Below, in pieces: positions 35,377-43,934 of a stretch of DNA of 64,000 nt. Source of the DNA: Gardnerella leopoldii (GTDB lineage Bacteria; Actinomycetota; Actinomycetes; Actinomycetales; Bifidobacteriaceae); NCBI RefSeq assembly GCF_003293675.1, contig NZ_CP029984.1, forward strand, positions 248,001 through 312,000, read 5' to 3'. The position numbers and the translations under genes are program-made. A model generated the notes under the pieces. It did not search any database. It was not told the DNA's origin and saw nothing but the letters and a program-made list of their open reading frames with translations. Position 1 is the stretch's first letter; each line of letters starts with the position of its first letter.

Positions 35377-35536
35377 TAGGTGGGTGCAAGTTTGCCCTTG
35401 TGTAGCAGGGTTTAGCGAGGGCTATTGTTAAAAGGTTTAATGCGAAGCGGCTTCAAGCCGGGTTCTCGCGGTTTTTGAGCGTGTTTTGGCTGTATGAGGG
35501 AACATGTCAACGCTCTAGGGTCGAGTGCACAAGATG
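35349..35536. repeat. 188-bp direct repeat, left copy (end of methyltransferase gene)
   Basis: This segment, starting in the last codons of the methyltransferase gene, recurs without gaps at 43124-43311 with about 16 differences by eye (roughly nine in ten bases identical). It includes the gene's apparent terminator hairpin (GGCTT with AAGCC, then CCGG with CGG and TTTTT). The two copies flank the whole ECF/ABC-exporter island. Confidence 0.85.
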
Positions 35537-35792
35537 GATAACGTTAAAAAGTGCACCCACTTTGCACCCAGCTAGAAGTTAGGAAATGTTAATTAAGCAC
35601 GATTCATGCACAGTATGATGAAATAATAGTTGAATCGTATGCGTCAACAAGGCGCGCAACTTTAGAACAATTTTGATTTGCTTTGGAAAAGAAACGAGTT
35701 CATTTGCGTTTATATTCATTCATACTCCCTTTTGGGGAGGTCATAGTATGTGGTTCAAGATAAATAAATTCTATGCATTTCGAGAGCTAACT
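35537..35792. other. Spacer right of the left repeat
   Basis: No sizeable gene is seen. The segment holds only the 19-codon frame listed at 35748 and a short inverted repeat near 35730-35750. It separates the methyltransferase terminator region from the convergent 3' end of the ECF operon. Confidence 0.5.
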
Positions 35793-35807
35793 TTACATAT
35801 GAATTAA
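35748..35807 (+). CDS. Possible 19-residue peptide
   Basis: An ATG preceded by GGGGAGG at a seven-base distance opens a 19-codon frame, MWFKINKFYAFRELTLHMN, that ends inside the opposite-strand EcfA gene. The good ribosome binding site is the only support; it may be a remnant of a gene truncated when the island arrived. Confidence 0.2.
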   Translation: MWFKINKFYAFRELTLHMN

Positions 35808-37202
35808 TCTTGTGCAACATGCATGTATGAGTTCACTATCGTGAGTTACTACAACAATTGTTGTATTCATTGACTTAAGTTTTGATAGTAGCTGTGCTAG
35901 TTCTTGCATATGCGCATAGTCTAATCCGCTCGTCGGCTCGTCTAACGCTAGAATTTCTCTACCTGTTGCCAGCGCGCATGCAATTGCTAATCGCTGTTTT
36001 TGCCCACCCGATAGACTCTGCGGATGACGGTGTGCCAAAAAGTCCAAATCAAATTGTCGTAATATATTCATCGCAACATCGTTCTTATTTTTGCTGCGCT
36101 TAGGCAAACTAATTAAAACTTCATCTAAAACGCTTTCTGTAAACAGCTGGTTGCCTGTATTTTGCATCACCATAAAACATAATTTTTTACGTGCTCGATT
36201 ACTTAAAACGCGATCCTCGTATTTAAAAATACCTTTGCAGTTTTTTTCTAAACCGCAAAAACAATTGAGAAAACTGGTTTTGCCAGCTCCATTTTTTCCT
36301 ACAATTGCTGTAATTTGATTACGCGCAATAGCAAGCGATTTAATATTGACTATTTTCTTCTTTACGCCATGATACGCAAAGTTGAAATTTTTTAATGCGA
36401 TTATCTGATCGTCTTGTGTGACAGATGGCATTTTATTAATTTGTATGGGTGATACCATAAGTCGTGTTCTCAGTCCCATTTTTTGCGCATCTATGTCGTT
36501 AAGAGCATCTTTTTGTTCGGATTTAATATCTTTAACGATCTCACCTTGTTGCATAACCACTAGGCGATCCATAATATCCCAAAGATAAGCTATTCGATGC
36601 TCAGCTACAACAATTGTTCTTCCTTGTTTTTTCCAATGCAAAATCAACTTTTTAAGCATCAACGTTGAGTCGTAATCTAAATTTGCTGAAGGTTCATCTA
36701 ACAAAATTATGTTTAATCCTGCTACTTCAATTGACGCACAAGCTATTTTTTGCTTTTCGCCATCAGATAGATGAAAAATATTGCGATCCATCAAATTTTC
36801 CATGTGCAAATCAGCAACTGTTGTATCAATACGCTGATAAATATCAGATTTTGGTAGTCCTTGATTTTCACACGCAAACGCTAGTTCACTCGTTGTATCA
36901 ACATTATAAAATTGTGACTTAGGATTTTGAAAAACCGTGCCTACAACATGTGCTAAATCATATAATTCATTATTTTTAAAAGATCGACCGTTTAATAGTA
37001 TATCGCCTTTTACATTTCCTTGATAGAAGCGTGGAATTAAACCATTTATAAGACGTAACAGCGTTGTTTTGCCACAACCCGAAGGTCCGGTTATCAAAAT
37101 TAATTCGCCATCTTCTATGCGCAAGTTAATATCATTTAATTCACTTGTATGATGGTCATCTTCAGTTCCATAATGGAAATAAACATGCCTAAATTCGATC
37201 AT
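35793..37202 (-). CDS. ECF transporter ATPase, two fused ABC domains (EcfA)
   Basis: The 469-residue protein has two ATPase domains, corresponding to EcfA and EcfA'. Domain 1: Walker A GPSGCGKTT (about 40), signature LSDGEKQK and Walker B IILLDEPSANLD. Domain 2: Walker A GKNGAGKTS (about 298), LSGGQKQR and ILALDEPTSGLD. It powers the energy-coupling factor importer with EcfT and the S component. Its start overlaps the EcfT stop by four bases (ATGA). Confidence 0.9.
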   Translation of the reverse strand: MIEFRHVYFHYGTEDDHHTSELNDINLRIEDGELILITGPSGCGKTTLLRLINGLIPRFYQGNVKGDILLNGRSFKNNELYDLAHVVGTVFQNPKSQFYNVDTTSELAFACENQGLPKSDIYQRIDTTVADLHMENLMDRNIFHLSDGEKQKIACASIEVAGLNIILLDEPSANLDYDSTLMLKKLILHWKKQGRTIVVAEHRIAYLWDIMDRLVVMQQGEIVKDIKSEQKDALNDIDAQKMGLRTRLMVSPIQINKMPSVTQDDQIIALKNFNFAYHGVKKKIVNIKSLAIARNQITAIVGKNGAGKTSFLNCFCGLEKNCKGIFKYEDRVLSNRARKKLCFMVMQNTGNQLFTESVLDEVLISLPKRSKNKNDVAMNILRQFDLDFLAHRHPQSLSGGQKQRLAIACALATGREILALDEPTSGLDYAHMQELAQLLSKLKSMNTTIVVVTHDSELIHACCTRLIHM

Positions 37203-37933
37203 ACGCTTACTCCTAAGCTACACAACAACCAAAAACATATGACCGACAAAGAAATGAGTAATAAAAACCAATCTTGTATTCGAAAACCAATTTGGCAAAT
37301 ATTAGTTCGCTTGATAGGGTAGCCTAATCCTCGAATTAACGCTGCTGCCGATAGTTCTTCGCCAATACGTACACCCGAACTAATCATAGGAATTAATTGG
37401 TACTCTAATATTTTTCCAATACCAACTGCTCCTATATGAATTTCACGCATATTCATAGCGCGACAAATTGATTTCCATTCTGTTGCAATCGTTGGAAACA
37501 TTCTAAACATAACTGACATTGGCACAATAATGGCTCGTGGCATATGTATTTTTTCCATTGCTGCAATAAATTCACTCACCGAAGTTGTAGCTATAACATA
37601 ATTGCCCATTGCAACTGTTGCTACAAAGCGCGTAAGAATATATCCGCACATTAAAGCGATAGGTTTTATCATACTAGGCAAATATGGTATCACCAAAAGA
37701 CAGCCATAACCTATTATGAGCATGATACTTGCATGCCAAAATTTTTTCCATTGTTGTTCTATCAAAAGCAGCACAAAAGGAATGATAGATAATACAAAAC
37801 TTATATCTTTCATGCGTGCGCCACACACGCCGCCCATTACGAATATTGCTAATAGCAAAACAAGGACGATTTTTACGCGTGGATCTAGAAAACTGCGTTT
37901 GTTCTTTTGCGCTGCTAGAGATGAATATGCCAT
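37199..37933 (-). CDS. ECF transporter transmembrane coupling protein (EcfT)
   Basis: The 244-residue membrane protein (CbiQ/EcfT family) has about five hydrophobic segments and an Ala-x-x-x-Arg-Gly coupling motif in ELSAAALIRGLGYP near residue 202, which docks on the ATPase. A second such helix is likely at SICRAMNMREI. It transmits ATP-driven movement to the S component. It overlaps both neighbours by one to four bases. Confidence 0.88.
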   Translation of the reverse strand: MAYSSLAAQKNKRSFLDPRVKIVLVLLLAIFVMGGVCGARMKDISFVLSIIPFVLLLIEQQWKKFWHASIMLIIGYGCLLVIPYLPSMIKPIALMCGYILTRFVATVAMGNYVIATTSVSEFIAAMEKIHMPRAIIVPMSVMFRMFPTIATEWKSICRAMNMREIHIGAVGIGKILEYQLIPMISSGVRIGEELSAAALIRGLGYPIKRTNICQIGFRIQDWFLLLISLSVICFWLLCSLGVSV

Positions 37934-38517
37934 TAAACAAGACCAGCTTTTTCAAAATGTTTTTTCAAAACTTTTTGACCAAACAGTCCGCCTAAAATAC
38001 CGCAGATAAAGCATACAATTAGCAGAACGAACGCCATCCAATTTGGTAGGAGCTGAGCAACAGCCTCGGCATAAGCTTTACCAAAGCTTGCACGTTGTGC
38101 AAAATATTGTTCGCGATCAAGAAACAGTGACATATAGTTGCCATACATCCACAGGCTAAAAAATCCATATGTCAAAACAGCTTTTTTAGCACTGGCATAG
38201 TTGCCACTTTTGAACACAATTTCTGCAATCAAACCAGCAATCGCACTTGTTAACAACGACCACATTCCCATGCCTGTGAGCACCATCAATAGACCCATCA
38301 TGATTGCCATGATAAAAATCATTCCTGGCTTTTTAACTTTGGTCAAAAAGAGCATAAAAGGAATACCGCCTATAATTGGCATTAATACCGCAAGGAGCGG
38401 CAAAAAGACGGGTACTATCCCAAGCATTGATATTACACATACAATAACAAAATAAATGGCTCCAAATATACCAATGTTTATCAGGTCATGACCACTTAAT
38501 TTAGTTGCGCGTTCCAT
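37933..38517 (-). CDS. ECF transporter substrate-binding S component (MptD/Trep_Strep type)
   Basis: The 194-residue protein has six hydrophobic segments and the layout of the Trep_Strep/MptD S components, whose substrates are mostly undefined. AAGGAGG lies nine bases before the ATG. Together with two ABC exporter genes upstream, the gene order recalls the siaDEFGH part of the Streptococcus pyogenes haem operon, so haem or another iron chelate is the leading substrate guess. Confidence 0.8.
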   Translation of the reverse strand: MERATKLSGHDLINIGIFGAIYFVIVCVISMLGIVPVFLPLLAVLMPIIGGIPFMLFLTKVKKPGMIFIMAIMMGLLMVLTGMGMWSLLTSAIAGLIAEIVFKSGNYASAKKAVLTYGFFSLWMYGNYMSLFLDREQYFAQRASFGKAYAEAVAQLLPNWMAFVLLIVCFICGILGGLFGQKVLKKHFEKAGLV

Positions 38518-38564
38518 AACAAATTCCTCCTTTTTCTATCATGCGCGTTCTACACGCGCTCAAA

Positions 38565-40322
38565 CTAATACGAAAACTCCTCTGCTGCACACGTTTTATC
38601 AATAAGATTTTGATAAGTAGGGCTTATCTGGATAAGCTCGGCATGTGTACCGCATGCTTCAACGTGACCATCTTTTAACACAACTATTCGATCAACATTT
38701 TCAATTGACTTCATGCGGTGAGAAATAATAATCACAGTCTTATTTTTTACCAATTCGGTAAGTGACTGTTGAATTTTAATCTCGTTGTCAACGTCTAAAC
38801 TTGAAGCAATTTCATCAAGAATAAGAATTGGTGAGTTTTTCAAAAATGCGCGCGCTATTGATATACGCTGACGCTCGCCTCCAGAAAGCTGCTGACCGTT
38901 TTCGCCGATAATGGTGTTGATCCCATCTGGGAGTGCGTCAATAAAGTCGCAATGCGCAAGCTGAGCTGCATGTTTCACTTCTTCGTCTGTAGCATCTTCT
39001 CGACCTATACGAATATTTTCCAAAATGCTTGTGTTGAAGAGAGTAACATCTTGAAAAACGATAGATATATTTCGGTACAGGTTTTCAGTAGAAACTTTCC
39101 GTATATCTACGCCGTCAATACGAATGCTACCAGAATTAAAATCGTACAGACGCGCTATAAGTCGAAGCAGAGTTGTTTTTCCGCAGCCTGACTGCCCAAC
39201 AAGTGCGCAAACTGTTCCATGCGGCACAGTAAAACTTACGTCGTTTAGCACAGGAGTAGCGTCATCGTAAGAAAAGCTGAGCTTGTTTATCTCTATATCA
39301 AAATTAGCAAATTGAGTAGCGCGTTTATCTGTAGTGTGTACGTCTGTAGCAGCTTCCGGCTGCACATCTAATACCTTTGCGTCGCGAATTTCACGAATAC
39401 GCTTCACAGCCGAATTGATATAGAAAACTTCCATAAGGAATTCCATATTCGAGTCCACAAATTCTTTGAGCTTCATGGCAGCAAGAACGTAGCCTAGCAG
39501 ATATAGCACAGAAATTTCGCCAGTTTGCATAAGAAAAATGCCACCGATAATCGTGAATGCCAACGAAAAATGCGAGAAAATATCGGCAAATATCAGCAAG
39601 AACCCAGCGTTGCGTTCGCTTTCCCACTGGACGCGGAGCGTGTCATCAAGCTTGGCATAAAGCTTTGTTTTTATACGTTCTGCAAGATTAAACGCCGCAA
39701 TTTCCTTGGACAGCTCAATACGATCTTGAAACGCTTGAGAATTTTCGCGTAATCGCAGGTAATGTTTGTTGTGCTGCGCACGTACATAGCGCTTTGATAC
39801 TACAATCAGCAAAAACGAAAGAAGCGTAGGGCCAACGGCACAAATCGCCATTTTCCAGTTCCCTATGAACATTAATACAGAAAGAAATGGTAAGAATAAA
39901 CAAAACGCGAGCAGTTTCGGAACTGCGTGACTTTCTGCATGCTCAAGTGACGCTACGTCTGCCATAATACTTTGAGAGAGATCGGTAAGATCGTGTTTTG
40001 CGAAGTAAGACATTTCTAGTCGCGAAAGTTTCTCTGCAATATTAAGACGCAAATGAGCTGCTTCTTTATATGTTTCGTTATATTGTGCTTCGTATTCAAA
40101 ACTCAATAGCACTGCCATTACCACCAAGGTCACAATAGAACACACAAGATAGATGGCTGTACTATGTACATGGCGTAGTAACAGATGATCTACCAACAAT
40201 AGCAGCAGCATTGAAGGAACCATATTGATAACAAATACCAAAAAACTAAGTACACCCGATTTAAAAGCGCCTCGTACACCTTGATCGGTAAGAGCAAACG
40301 TATTTTTTAAAAACTTAATCAT
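38565..40322 (-). CDS. ABC exporter-fold half-transporter (second of pair)
   Basis: The 585-residue protein has an N-terminal six-helix membrane domain (about 1-310) and a C-terminal ATPase with Walker A GQSGCGKTT, signature LSGGERQRIS, Walker B ILILDEIASSLD and the H-loop IIISHRM. The start at 40322 (MIKFLKN) is supported by GGAGGG six bases upstream; the frame extends to 40457 but overlaps the upstream gene. It overlaps the first half-transporter by eight bases, so the two probably form a heterodimer. Confidence 0.9.
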   Translation of the reverse strand: MIKFLKNTFALTDQGVRGAFKSGVLSFLVFVINMVPSMLLLLLVDHLLLRHVHSTAIYLVCSIVTLVVMAVLLSFEYEAQYNETYKEAAHLRLNIAEKLSRLEMSYFAKHDLTDLSQSIMADVASLEHAESHAVPKLLAFCLFLPFLSVLMFIGNWKMAICAVGPTLLSFLLIVVSKRYVRAQHNKHYLRLRENSQAFQDRIELSKEIAAFNLAERIKTKLYAKLDDTLRVQWESERNAGFLLIFADIFSHFSLAFTIIGGIFLMQTGEISVLYLLGYVLAAMKLKEFVDSNMEFLMEVFYINSAVKRIREIRDAKVLDVQPEAATDVHTTDKRATQFANFDIEINKLSFSYDDATPVLNDVSFTVPHGTVCALVGQSGCGKTTLLRLIARLYDFNSGSIRIDGVDIRKVSTENLYRNISIVFQDVTLFNTSILENIRIGREDATDEEVKHAAQLAHCDFIDALPDGINTIIGENGQQLSGGERQRISIARAFLKNSPILILDEIASSLDVDNEIKIQQSLTELVKNKTVIIISHRMKSIENVDRIVVLKDGHVEACGTHAELIQISPTYQNLIDKTCAAEEFSY

Positions 40323-42060
40323 TAACAACCCTCCACTCATTAGCTTGGGTGTAAATTGTGTACAAATGTGTATATTGGCCATTTTGCGCCATAAGCTGAG
40401 CATGTGAACCGCGCTCAACAATGTGTCCGTGGTCAACAAGCAAAATCTCATCCACACCCGTAATGGACGTCAGACGATGTGCAATCATAATGACCGTTTT
40501 ACCACGCATTAAACGTTTAAATGCTTTTTGTAACTCATGCTCGTTGTCTGCGTCAATAGAAGCAGACGCTTCGTCCATAATTACGATGGGAGAATTTTTT
40601 AAAATGGCACGAGCAATCGCAACGCGTTGAGTTTCTCCACCTGAAAGATACACGCCTTTTGTTCCAATTATGGTATTTTCTCGCTTATCTAATTTATCTA
40701 ATACCGAATCAAGTCCTGCTGCAGAAATCGCAGACATTACTTCCTCGTGGCTTGCGTCATGTTTTACGCAGCTAACATTGTTATATAGTGTGTCACTAAA
40801 CAACTTAGAATCTTGAAAAACAAAGGAAATTTCTTGCATGAGCGCTTCTTGAGAATATGTGTTAAGAGGTTTATTGCCAATTAAAATTTCTCCAGAACTT
40901 ATGTTGTAATATGCGCACATCAGTTTAGCAATTGTAGATTTACCTGATCCAGATTTTCCTACTAGAGCATATATCTTATTTTCTGCTAAATTGAAGGACA
41001 GATTTTTCAAAACTTCTTTTTTGTCATACGAGAACGAAACGTTACGAAACTCAATGTTGTGATTTGCAAAATGATCTTCATTGCCAAAATGTATTTCTTC
41101 TTTCGACATTTGCGCATAAAGCTTCTCAAGCGAATCAACCGCATGATTACCCTGGAACGAGTACATGCCAATGTACATAACGCGCATAAATGCTGCAAAC
41201 ATTAATCCCGATACGAAAAACGTCATAATTAAATCGAGAGCCAAACGTTTGGGACTGCCCAAATCGTCAATAAAAAATACCAGCGGCAGTGTAAGTATTG
41301 CAATAATACCAAAGAAAAGGCATTCATACACAACGTATCCTGCTTTGCAATGCTTTGAATATTGGTAAGCATATGTTGAATAATTGTGAATAAGTTTGGA
41401 TAGCTTTTTCATGGAACTTACTGAAACGCCAAAGATTTTGATAACAGAAATGCCACGAATATATTCGACTGTTTCGGCAGATAGATTATCGAGTGCGTCT
41501 TGGTACATTTTCATGAATTGCTTGCCGCCCATCATGCTAGCCATAATAGCGCTACCGACAATAGTAAGTATTAGAATGCATAAACCTACGCGCCAGCTTA
41601 TGCAAAAGCTGAATGCAATTATGAAAAATGGCATAAGGATTGCGCGCGTAGCGTCAGGAATCATGTGTGCGACAATCGTGTGAGTGAGCGCTGCATTGTC
41701 GTCAATAGTTTTGCGAATAGTTCCAGATGAATGTGTGTCAAAGAATGTAAAACTTGCACGATTTAAGCCTTCAACACCGCGTTTGCGCAAAACATTTTCT
41801 AAATTGAATCCCACGTAATGAGCCATAAGACCCGACGCGCCAAGACATAAACTGCCGGTAAGTAAAAGCAGTGCAATGACGAATGCAAAATTTTGAGCGA
41901 CAGGCAAGTTTTCGTCAATAATAAGCGCATGCAAAAAACAATGTATCGCATAATATCCGCAAGTAGTTAGTAGAGCTGACAAAGCTGAAACGAGTACTGC
42001 TCCAATAGCTAAACCCTTAAACTGTGGAATATAGGCAAACAGTTTGCGGTATGTGTTCAT
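40315..42060 (-). CDS. ABC exporter-fold half-transporter (first of pair)
   Basis: The 581-residue protein has a membrane domain (about 15-300) and an ATPase with Walker A GKSGSGKST, signature LSGGETQRVA and Walker B IVIMDEASASIDAD. It resembles the YbtP/YbtQ and IrtA/IrtB type half-transporters, which have the exporter fold but can import siderophores. Its ATG overlaps the TetR stop by four bases. Confidence 0.9.
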   Translation of the reverse strand: MNTYRKLFAYIPQFKGLAIGAVLVSALSALLTTCGYYAIHCFLHALIIDENLPVAQNFAFVIALLLLTGSLCLGASGLMAHYVGFNLENVLRKRGVEGLNRASFTFFDTHSSGTIRKTIDDNAALTHTIVAHMIPDATRAILMPFFIIAFSFCISWRVGLCILILTIVGSAIMASMMGGKQFMKMYQDALDNLSAETVEYIRGISVIKIFGVSVSSMKKLSKLIHNYSTYAYQYSKHCKAGYVVYECLFFGIIAILTLPLVFFIDDLGSPKRLALDLIMTFFVSGLMFAAFMRVMYIGMYSFQGNHAVDSLEKLYAQMSKEEIHFGNEDHFANHNIEFRNVSFSYDKKEVLKNLSFNLAENKIYALVGKSGSGKSTIAKLMCAYYNISSGEILIGNKPLNTYSQEALMQEISFVFQDSKLFSDTLYNNVSCVKHDASHEEVMSAISAAGLDSVLDKLDKRENTIIGTKGVYLSGGETQRVAIARAILKNSPIVIMDEASASIDADNEHELQKAFKRLMRGKTVIMIAHRLTSITGVDEILLVDHGHIVERGSHAQLMAQNGQYTHLYTIYTQANEWRVVND

Positions 42061-42770
42061 GAGAGCTCCTTTGCTGGTAAAGAAGTTGAAGATGCTTGAA
42101 CAGACTCTTGTATGCTGCCTAACTGATTGTTTCCCTCGTCGCTGGAGCGAGTAGCGCCGCGGCTGTTGCCCTCGTGACTGGATTGAGCGGTGTCCTGTTT
42201 CAAAATATTCAAGAGCAGCTGCTTAATAAGCGCCTGATTATCTTGTACAAGTTTGTGTTCGTTGAGCACATGCGCAGAAAGAATGATCGCGTTTACAAAA
42301 AACGCCATAAGTTCAAAATTCGAAGGCTTAACAGAAAGCGTTTCTGCATCGATGTTATGTGCCCTAAACGTATCAAAAGCAGTGTGTTCAAGCTGTCTAT
42401 ATACCTGTTCAAGCTGGGGGTTTCTCTTCTTAGCCAACAAAAGTTCCACGTAGACGGGCATAAGCGCATTGCTATCAACTGCTTTTCTGGCCATTTCATC
42501 AGCAAGAAGATCAATGCTCCATTGCTTGCCATCCTCTATAGATTTCATCATGATGGTGTTGCGGTATGCGATGCCGTCGAGCATGATGTCGTGGAGTATG
42601 TCGGTTGTATTCTTGTAGTAGTGATAAAACCCACCCTTTGATAAGCCTGTTTCTTTTACCAGGTCTTCCATGGTTGTGTTCTCAAAGCCTTGTTTGACAA
42701 AAATACGTATAGCAGCATGCTTTATTGCTTGCTTGCGTTCATTAAAACTAAGCCGCTTATTACGAGCCAT
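42057..42770 (-). CDS. TetR/AcrR-family regulator of the transport operon
   Basis: The 237-residue protein has an N-terminal TetR helix-turn-helix domain: AIRIFVKQGFENTTMEDLVK and TGLSKGGFYHYYKN (about residues 15-55). The C-terminal ligand domain is not family-assignable, and the last 40 residues are Ser/Gly-rich. The start is ATG 42770 (MARNKRL), with GAGGTG upstream. It is the first gene of the operon and probably represses it through the palindrome at 42919-42960. The ligand is unknown; iron chelate or haem fits the context. Confidence 0.88.
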   Translation of the reverse strand: MARNKRLSFNERKQAIKHAAIRIFVKQGFENTTMEDLVKETGLSKGGFYHYYKNTTDILHDIMLDGIAYRNTIMMKSIEDGKQWSIDLLADEMARKAVDSNALMPVYVELLLAKKRNPQLEQVYRQLEHTAFDTFRAHNIDAETLSVKPSNFELMAFFVNAIILSAHVLNEHKLVQDNQALIKQLLLNILKQDTAQSSHEGNSRGATRSSDEGNNQLGSIQESVQASSTSLPAKELS

Positions 42771-42906
42771 GCAATTCACCTCACACCACAAGCTGGTAAA
42801 GGGTTAACGCGCCAAATAGTTGTCATGAGTCAACGCGTAAAAAGTCTTCGCGCCTTGGCTACATCTAAGGGGTCGTCATCCTATCGACGGATGCGTCGAT
42901 ATATAC

Positions 42907-42960
42907 AGTATAAGTTAGATAGTGTTTACTGTCAAGCTCTTGCTTGAAAGTAAACACTAT
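42907..42960 (-). promoter_or_regulatory. Promoter and operator of the TetR-ABC-ECF operon
   Basis: On the leftward strand a consensus TTGACA (42930-42935) and TATACT (42907-42912) are separated by 17 bp. A perfect 12-bp inverted repeat (ATAGTGTTTACT at 42919-42930 and its complement at 42949-42960, 18-bp spacer) has its left arm in the spacer and -35 box. TetR binding there would block RNA polymerase. Confidence 0.75.
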
Positions 42961-43123
42961 TTGTCGATGCTGGTTAGAAGAGTGCCTGCTTGTGCTAATA
43001 AAATTCATAAGAAACTAGGCGATAGTTCAGCAAATCCATAAACGCATACCGTATTTATAGTTTGCATATATGTACCACAGTACAAAAAAGTTCAATCGTT
43101 CGTGTATTTTTGGGCTACATGGG

Positions 43124-43311
43124 GAGTGTCGTATTGATGTCAAGGGCTGATTAGCTGGGTGCAAGTTTGCCCTTGTGTAGCAGGGTTTAGTGAGGGCTAT
43201 CGTTAAAAGGTTTAATGCGTGGCGGCTTTAAGCTGGGTTCTCGCGGTTTTTGAGCGTGATTTTGCTGTTTGAGGAAACATATCAACGCTCTAGGGTCGAG
43301 TGCACAGGATG
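43124..43311. repeat. 188-bp direct repeat, right copy
   Basis: This is the second copy of the segment at 35349-35536, of identical length. It starts with the same bases that encode the end of the methyltransferase, but no methyltransferase gene precedes it here, so this copy is the derived one. Confidence 0.85.
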
Positions 43312-43315
43312 TTAA

Positions 43316-43383
43316 TGTACTTCGCTTGCGTTGAAAGCACACTGTGCTTTCAACTTTGAGCAAGCTCAGCGAATCGAAGTGCA
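43316..43383. repeat. Nested hairpin element, second family copy
   Basis: The outer arms TGTACTTCG (43316-43324) and CGAAGTGCA (43375-43383) pair with one wobble. Inside is a perfect 12-bp stem, 43330-43341 with 43343-43354. The flanking words TTCGCTTG and GCTCAG with GCGAA are shared with 10504-10586, while the inner stem differs. Confidence 0.5.
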
Positions 43384-43570
43384 TTCGCGAATTATGTTTT
43401 AATCGCTCATGCAAGTCGATTCGCCACTTTGCACCAAGGGTGGTTTATGCAAAAGTAACCATAAAAGTAGTTACAATAGAAGTCTAAAAAAGTCCTAGTT
43501 TTTGCTGCAAGAATTCCCGTGAAAGGGACAGCATATGGATGTTACTAATTAATTCTATATACTAGGAGAG

Positions 43571-43643
43571 AATAAAACACTGAGTATGTGAAAACTATAT
43601 TTCATCAGTAATCACATACTCATATGCTATTTATAGTTTTATT
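43571..43643. terminator. Nested inverted repeat, possible terminator
   Basis: AATAAAAC (43571-43578) pairs with GTTTTATT (43636-43643), and GAGTATGTG (43582-43590) with CACATACTC (43613-43621). On the leftward strand it follows the stop codon of the 31-residue frame and ends in a T-rich sequence. Confidence 0.4.
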
Positions 43644-43734
43644 CGTATTTAAATAGTTTGCGAGATAAAAAGAAACTGATTGCACCAATTATGAAAAGAA
43701 TTCCCACCGTGGTATATAAGTTATAAAGGTTCAT
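43639..43734 (-). CDS. Possible 31-residue single-span membrane peptide
   Basis: A 31-codon frame begins MNLYNLYTTVGILFIIGAIS and continues with an aromatic and basic end, giving one clear hydrophobic helix with a positive C-terminus. It is followed by the inverted repeat at 43571-43643. There is no strong ribosome binding site. It could be a small membrane peptide linked to the bacteriocin-like locus next to it, or chance. Confidence 0.3.
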   Translation of the reverse strand: MNLYNLYTTVGILFIIGAISFFLSRKLFKYE

Positions 43735-43934
43735 AGTGCCGTACAACAAAGATTGTCTCAAGGCTTTAATAATCCGCTTACCTGATTATGACGGCGTTTC
43801 TATCAATCAAGTATTATACTGTTGACTTGTGAGCATAACAACGTGAGTCACTCACCACATGTTTGGCCAACATGCTGTTTACTGGAATACGCTTACTCAC
43901 TAATTGATAAGGCCAATATTAGAGAGGTCATCTT
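43735..43934 (+). promoter_or_regulatory. Upstream region of the secreted peptide gene with palindromes
   Basis: The region contains GTGAGTCACTCAC (43843-43855, perfect around a central base) and an imperfect palindrome CATGTTTGGCCAACATG (43858-43874) ahead of the gene at 43935. These may be operators. TATACT at about 43815-43820 is a possible -10 box without a clear -35. Confidence 0.35.

Larger units (their letters stand above)
35349..43311. mobile_element. Genomic island with transport operon between direct repeats
   Basis: An 8-kb segment lies between two 188-bp direct repeats. Only the left repeat is attached to the complete methyltransferase gene, so the right copy reads as a duplicated 3' end. 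All genes inside are leftward and form one operon (TetR, two ABC exporters, ECF S, T and A). No recombinase is inside, so insertion by homologous exchange or loss of the recombinase is likely. Confidence 0.6.
42961..43638. other. Non-coding region across the right island edge
   Basis: No gene is supported. The stretch holds the right direct repeat (43124-43311), the nested hairpin (43316-43383), a copy of CCACTTTGCACC that also follows the left repeat, and a nested inverted repeat at 43571-43643. Relative to the left repeat, the hairpin looks like an insertion between the repeat and its continuation. Confidence 0.5.

Noticed and set aside
42174..42641. A 155-codon plus-strand frame opposite the TetR gene
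   Set aside because: It is antisense to a well-supported regulator and the protein is low in recognisable features.
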